From Candidatus Aerophobota bacterium (GTDB lineage Bacteria > Aerophobota > Aerophobia > Aerophobales > Aerophobaceae): DNA of 14,068 bases. A program made the position numbers and the translations under genes. The notes beneath the pieces were generated by a model. That model was not told the DNA's origin. It saw only the letters and a program-made list of their open reading frames with translations, and ran no database searches. Within the stretch, counting starts at the first letter, position 1; every line of letters starts with the position of its first letter. The stretch covers positions 1-14,068 of the forward strand of contig DAOVGF010000091.1 of the NCBI GenBank assembly GCA_030672545.1. The letters run 5' to 3'. Shown here in pieces: positions 11,925 through 14,068 of this stretch.

Positions 11925-14068
11925 ATGATCAAGAAAAAAGGCTTTATACTTTTTATCCTCTTCTTTCTTTTCATTTTATCACCAGCTACTTTATCTCAGA
12001 ATACTGAACTTTCCTGGATAAAAGTTCTAATTACCCAGGGAGAATATGAGCAAGCTCAACAAGAACTTGAAGAAATCTTAGCCCTTCAACCCGACTATGG
12101 AGAAGCTCACTTTCTTCTGGGCCAGGTATATCAGATAAAGTCAGATCATTTCCAGGATCTTGCTTTTGAGGAATATCAGAGAGCGTCGAGCGATGAAAGT
12201 ACCTTTCCTCAGGCTAAGACAGAACTGGCAAGAATCCTCATTGATAAAGAAGAATACAACGGCGCAATTAACCTCCTTAAATCCCTAATTAAAGAAAATC
12301 CTGATGACTTCAGGCTTTTCAAGCTTCTTGGACAGACCCATTTCAAGATGGGAGAATTAACCGTAGCTCTGGAAAAACTGGAAAAAGCCAGTTATCTTAA
12401 TCCCCAAGATACAGAAATCCTCTTCACTTTGGCTCAGATATATGAAGAGAAACAACTTTATGAGGAGGCTCTCAAGTCTTATCGTAAAATTATTGACTTT
12501 CACGCTCCCTCCGAGACTTCTCGGCGGGCAAAGGAACAAATCGCTCTTCTGGAACAAAAAAGAATCGGACTCACCCTAAAAGACATCCCCGATTCAAAGG
12601 TACGAGAAATAATCTCTTCTGCTCCCTCAGCCCAGGAATATCCAGAGGCAGGGGCTATCATCCTTCTCAACCAGGTTGATTACCTGATTAGACCGGACAA
12701 TACTATGGAAACCCAAATTCACAAAATTATCAAAATTCTCAATGTCCGAGGAAGAGAAAAATATGGGGAAATTCATATTAATTATGACTCCACTTATGAA
12801 AATACCAAGGTGGATTATGCTCGTACTATTAAACCGGATGGAAAATTGGTAAAGGTGGGCAAAAAAGATATCCGAGATGTAGATCAATGGGCCGGATTTC
12901 CTCTTTACAGTAATGCTAAGGTAAAGATTATCTCTATGCCGGAAGTAATGGAGAACTCTATTATTGAATATCGGGCTACCATTATTACCAGCAAGTTGCT
13001 CAATGAAGATGATTTTCAGATTTGGTTTGGTATTCAGGGTTTTGAGCCTTACCTGCGGGATCGGCTCAGTTTAACCCTCCCTCGCAGCCGAAAAATCAAT
13101 ATTCACTATGTCAGGCTGAAAGATATTCAGCCCCGGATTGACTTTAAGGAGGAATTTGTCACCTACACCTGGCAGTTAGATAATCTTTGCGAGATAATTC
13201 CCGAGCCGAACATGCCTCCGTGGGCTGATGTTTCTCCTTTTATCATGATTTCTTCCTTCCAGGACTGGGAAGAATTCTCCCTCTGGTGGAGGAATTTAAG
13301 TAAGGATCAAACTGAACCAACCTCCTCCATAGTACAGCAGGTAGAAAAAATTACCCGAGAGGCAAAAACTCAGGAAGAAAAGGCCGAAGCAATTTATCAC
13401 TGGGTAGTAAAGAACATACGATATGTGGGTTTGGAGTTCGGCATAGCTGGATACAGACCTCATTCGGCGGAGGAGATCTTCGACAATAAATACGGAGACT
13501 GCAAAGACAAGGCCACCCTTCTAATAGCCATGTATAAGGTTGCTGGGATTCCAGCTTACTACGCCCTCATAGGTACCCGAGGAGTAGGTAAACTGGAAAG
13601 AGAGATTCCTATGTCCCAGTTCAACCATGCCATCGCCGTAACTCGAATCGGGGAGAAACTCATCTGGATGGATCCCACCGCCGAAACAGCCTCCTGGAGA
13701 GATTTGCCTGGAGCGAACCAAGAGAAATTAGCCCTGGTTTTCTTTGAGGATGAAGCCAGGTTCCTGCGAGCTCCTCTCAAGTCTCCTCAGGAAAATGAAA
13801 CGAAATCCACCATGCTTATTCACGTGCTTCCCCAGGGTGATATTAGAGTAGAGTTGGAACTCGGTACTCGGGGAGCTCCCAATATGGAGCTACGTAGTTT
13901 CAAGTATCTGAAACCAGCCCAGCGCCAACAGATTGTGGAAAACTGGGTTAATTCCCTGGCCCCGGGAGGACGACTCAAAGAATTTCATTTTAGCGATCTG
14001 GATAATTTTGATCTTCCGGTAAGCCTCTGGATAACTTATGAAGCTCCCGAATACTTGAAAAAAGCCGG
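11925..14068 (+). CDS. Exported TPR-DUF3857-transglutaminase-like protein (partial, C-terminus outside the window)
   Basis: At least 714 residues with no stop before the edge. It begins with a clear Sec signal: MIKKK then a strongly hydrophobic core to about residue 20, with cleavage probably near residue 24-25. Next come about four to five TPR units (residues 38-190; for example GEYEQAQQELEEILALQPDY and NPQDTEILFTLAQIYEE). A DUF3857 domain follows (about 235-400; the DYARTIKPDGKLVKV motif is characteristic). Then comes a transglutaminase/protease-like domain (about 450-600) with the triad C526 in KYGDCKDKATLL, H568 in FNHAIAV and D583 in WMDPTAE, so the active site looks intact. The SD GGAGGGAGG is 16 bases upstream, rather far; I found no better start. 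Likely a periplasmic or surface protein that hydrolyses or cross-links an amide, perhaps in envelope biogenesis. The substrate is unknown. Confidence 0.9.
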   Translation, partial: MIKKKGFILFILFFLFILSPATLSQNTELSWIKVLITQGEYEQAQQELEEILALQPDYGEAHFLLGQVYQIKSDHFQDLAFEEYQRASSDESTFPQAKTELARILIDKEEYNGAINLLKSLIKENPDDFRLFKLLGQTHFKMGELTVALEKLEKASYLNPQDTEILFTLAQIYEEKQLYEEALKSYRKIIDFHAPSETSRRAKEQIALLEQKRIGLTLKDIPDSKVREIISSAPSAQEYPEAGAIILLNQVDYLIRPDNTMETQIHKIIKILNVRGREKYGEIHINYDSTYENTKVDYARTIKPDGKLVKVGKKDIRDVDQWAGFPLYSNAKVKIISMPEVMENSIIEYRATIITSKLLNEDDFQIWFGIQGFEPYLRDRLSLTLPRSRKINIHYVRLKDIQPRIDFKEEFVTYTWQLDNLCEIIPEPNMPPWADVSPFIMISSFQDWEEFSLWWRNLSKDQTEPTSSIVQQVEKITREAKTQEEKAEAIYHWVVKNIRYVGLEFGIAGYRPHSAEEIFDNKYGDCKDKATLLIAMYKVAGIPAYYALIGTRGVGKLEREIPMSQFNHAIAVTRIGEKLIWMDPTAETASWRDLPGANQEKLALVFFEDEARFLRAPLKSPQENETKSTMLIHVLPQGDIRVELELGTRGAPNMELRSFKYLKPAQRQQIVENWVNSLAPGGRLKEFHFSDLDNFDLPVSLWITYEAPEYLKKA

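Overview
The window looks like the chromosome of an anaerobic or microaerophilic bacterium of moderate GC content. The evidence is a ferrous-iron uptake system, ferredoxin-containing MinD-type ATPases, NifX-type cluster-binding proteins and good Shine-Dalgarno (SD) sites. The NifX/MinD/Mrp gene mix and the scattered intergenic repeats occur in many anaerobic lineages and candidate phyla, so I cannot name a phylum. I see no phage, plasmid, CRISPR, rRNA or tRNA signals.

Layout. (1) Positions 1-7077, all on the minus strand and read right to left: feoA, feoB, a DtxR-family metalloregulator, two NifX/NafY-type proteins (the second carrying a Gly/Met-rich, coiled-coil tail), a 332-bp repeat-rich gap, two consecutive MinD-type ATPases with inserted 2[4Fe-4S] ferredoxin domains, an Mrp/NBP35-type Fe-S carrier ATPase, a TrmO-like tRNA methyltransferase and the start of an MTH1187-type thiamine-binding protein. 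Most genes are separated by less than 40 bp or overlap. (2) Positions 7078-7323: a divergent intergenic region with a near-consensus sigma-70 promoter for feoA. A DtxR/IdeR-like palindrome lies at its expected transcription start. (3) Positions 7324-11686, plus strand: a carbohydrate-type ABC importer locus in the order substrate-binding protein, MalF-like permease, PLP aminotransferase, MalG-like permease. There is no ATPase subunit, and the binding protein lacks a normal N-terminus. (4) Positions 11925 to the end, plus strand: an exported TPR-DUF3857-transglutaminase protein running off the edge.

How it may work together. The minus-strand block reads as an iron module. FeoAB brings in Fe(II). 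The DtxR-type protein, encoded inside the operon, probably represses the promoter through the palindrome when iron is sufficient. The downstream NifX and MinD/Mrp proteins belong to families that carry or assemble Fe-S or Fe-Mo type clusters. No nif structural or nifB gene is visible, so the clusters probably serve something other than nitrogenase. The transporter block probably imports a sugar or amino-sugar derivative that the embedded aminotransferase acts on or produces. The damaged binding protein raises the question whether that block still works.

I found no clearly new multi-gene defence or mobile system. The points most worth checking are the iron/Fe-S co-operon with its operator, the NifX-coiled-coil fusion, the aminotransferase between two permease genes, and the truncated binding protein.
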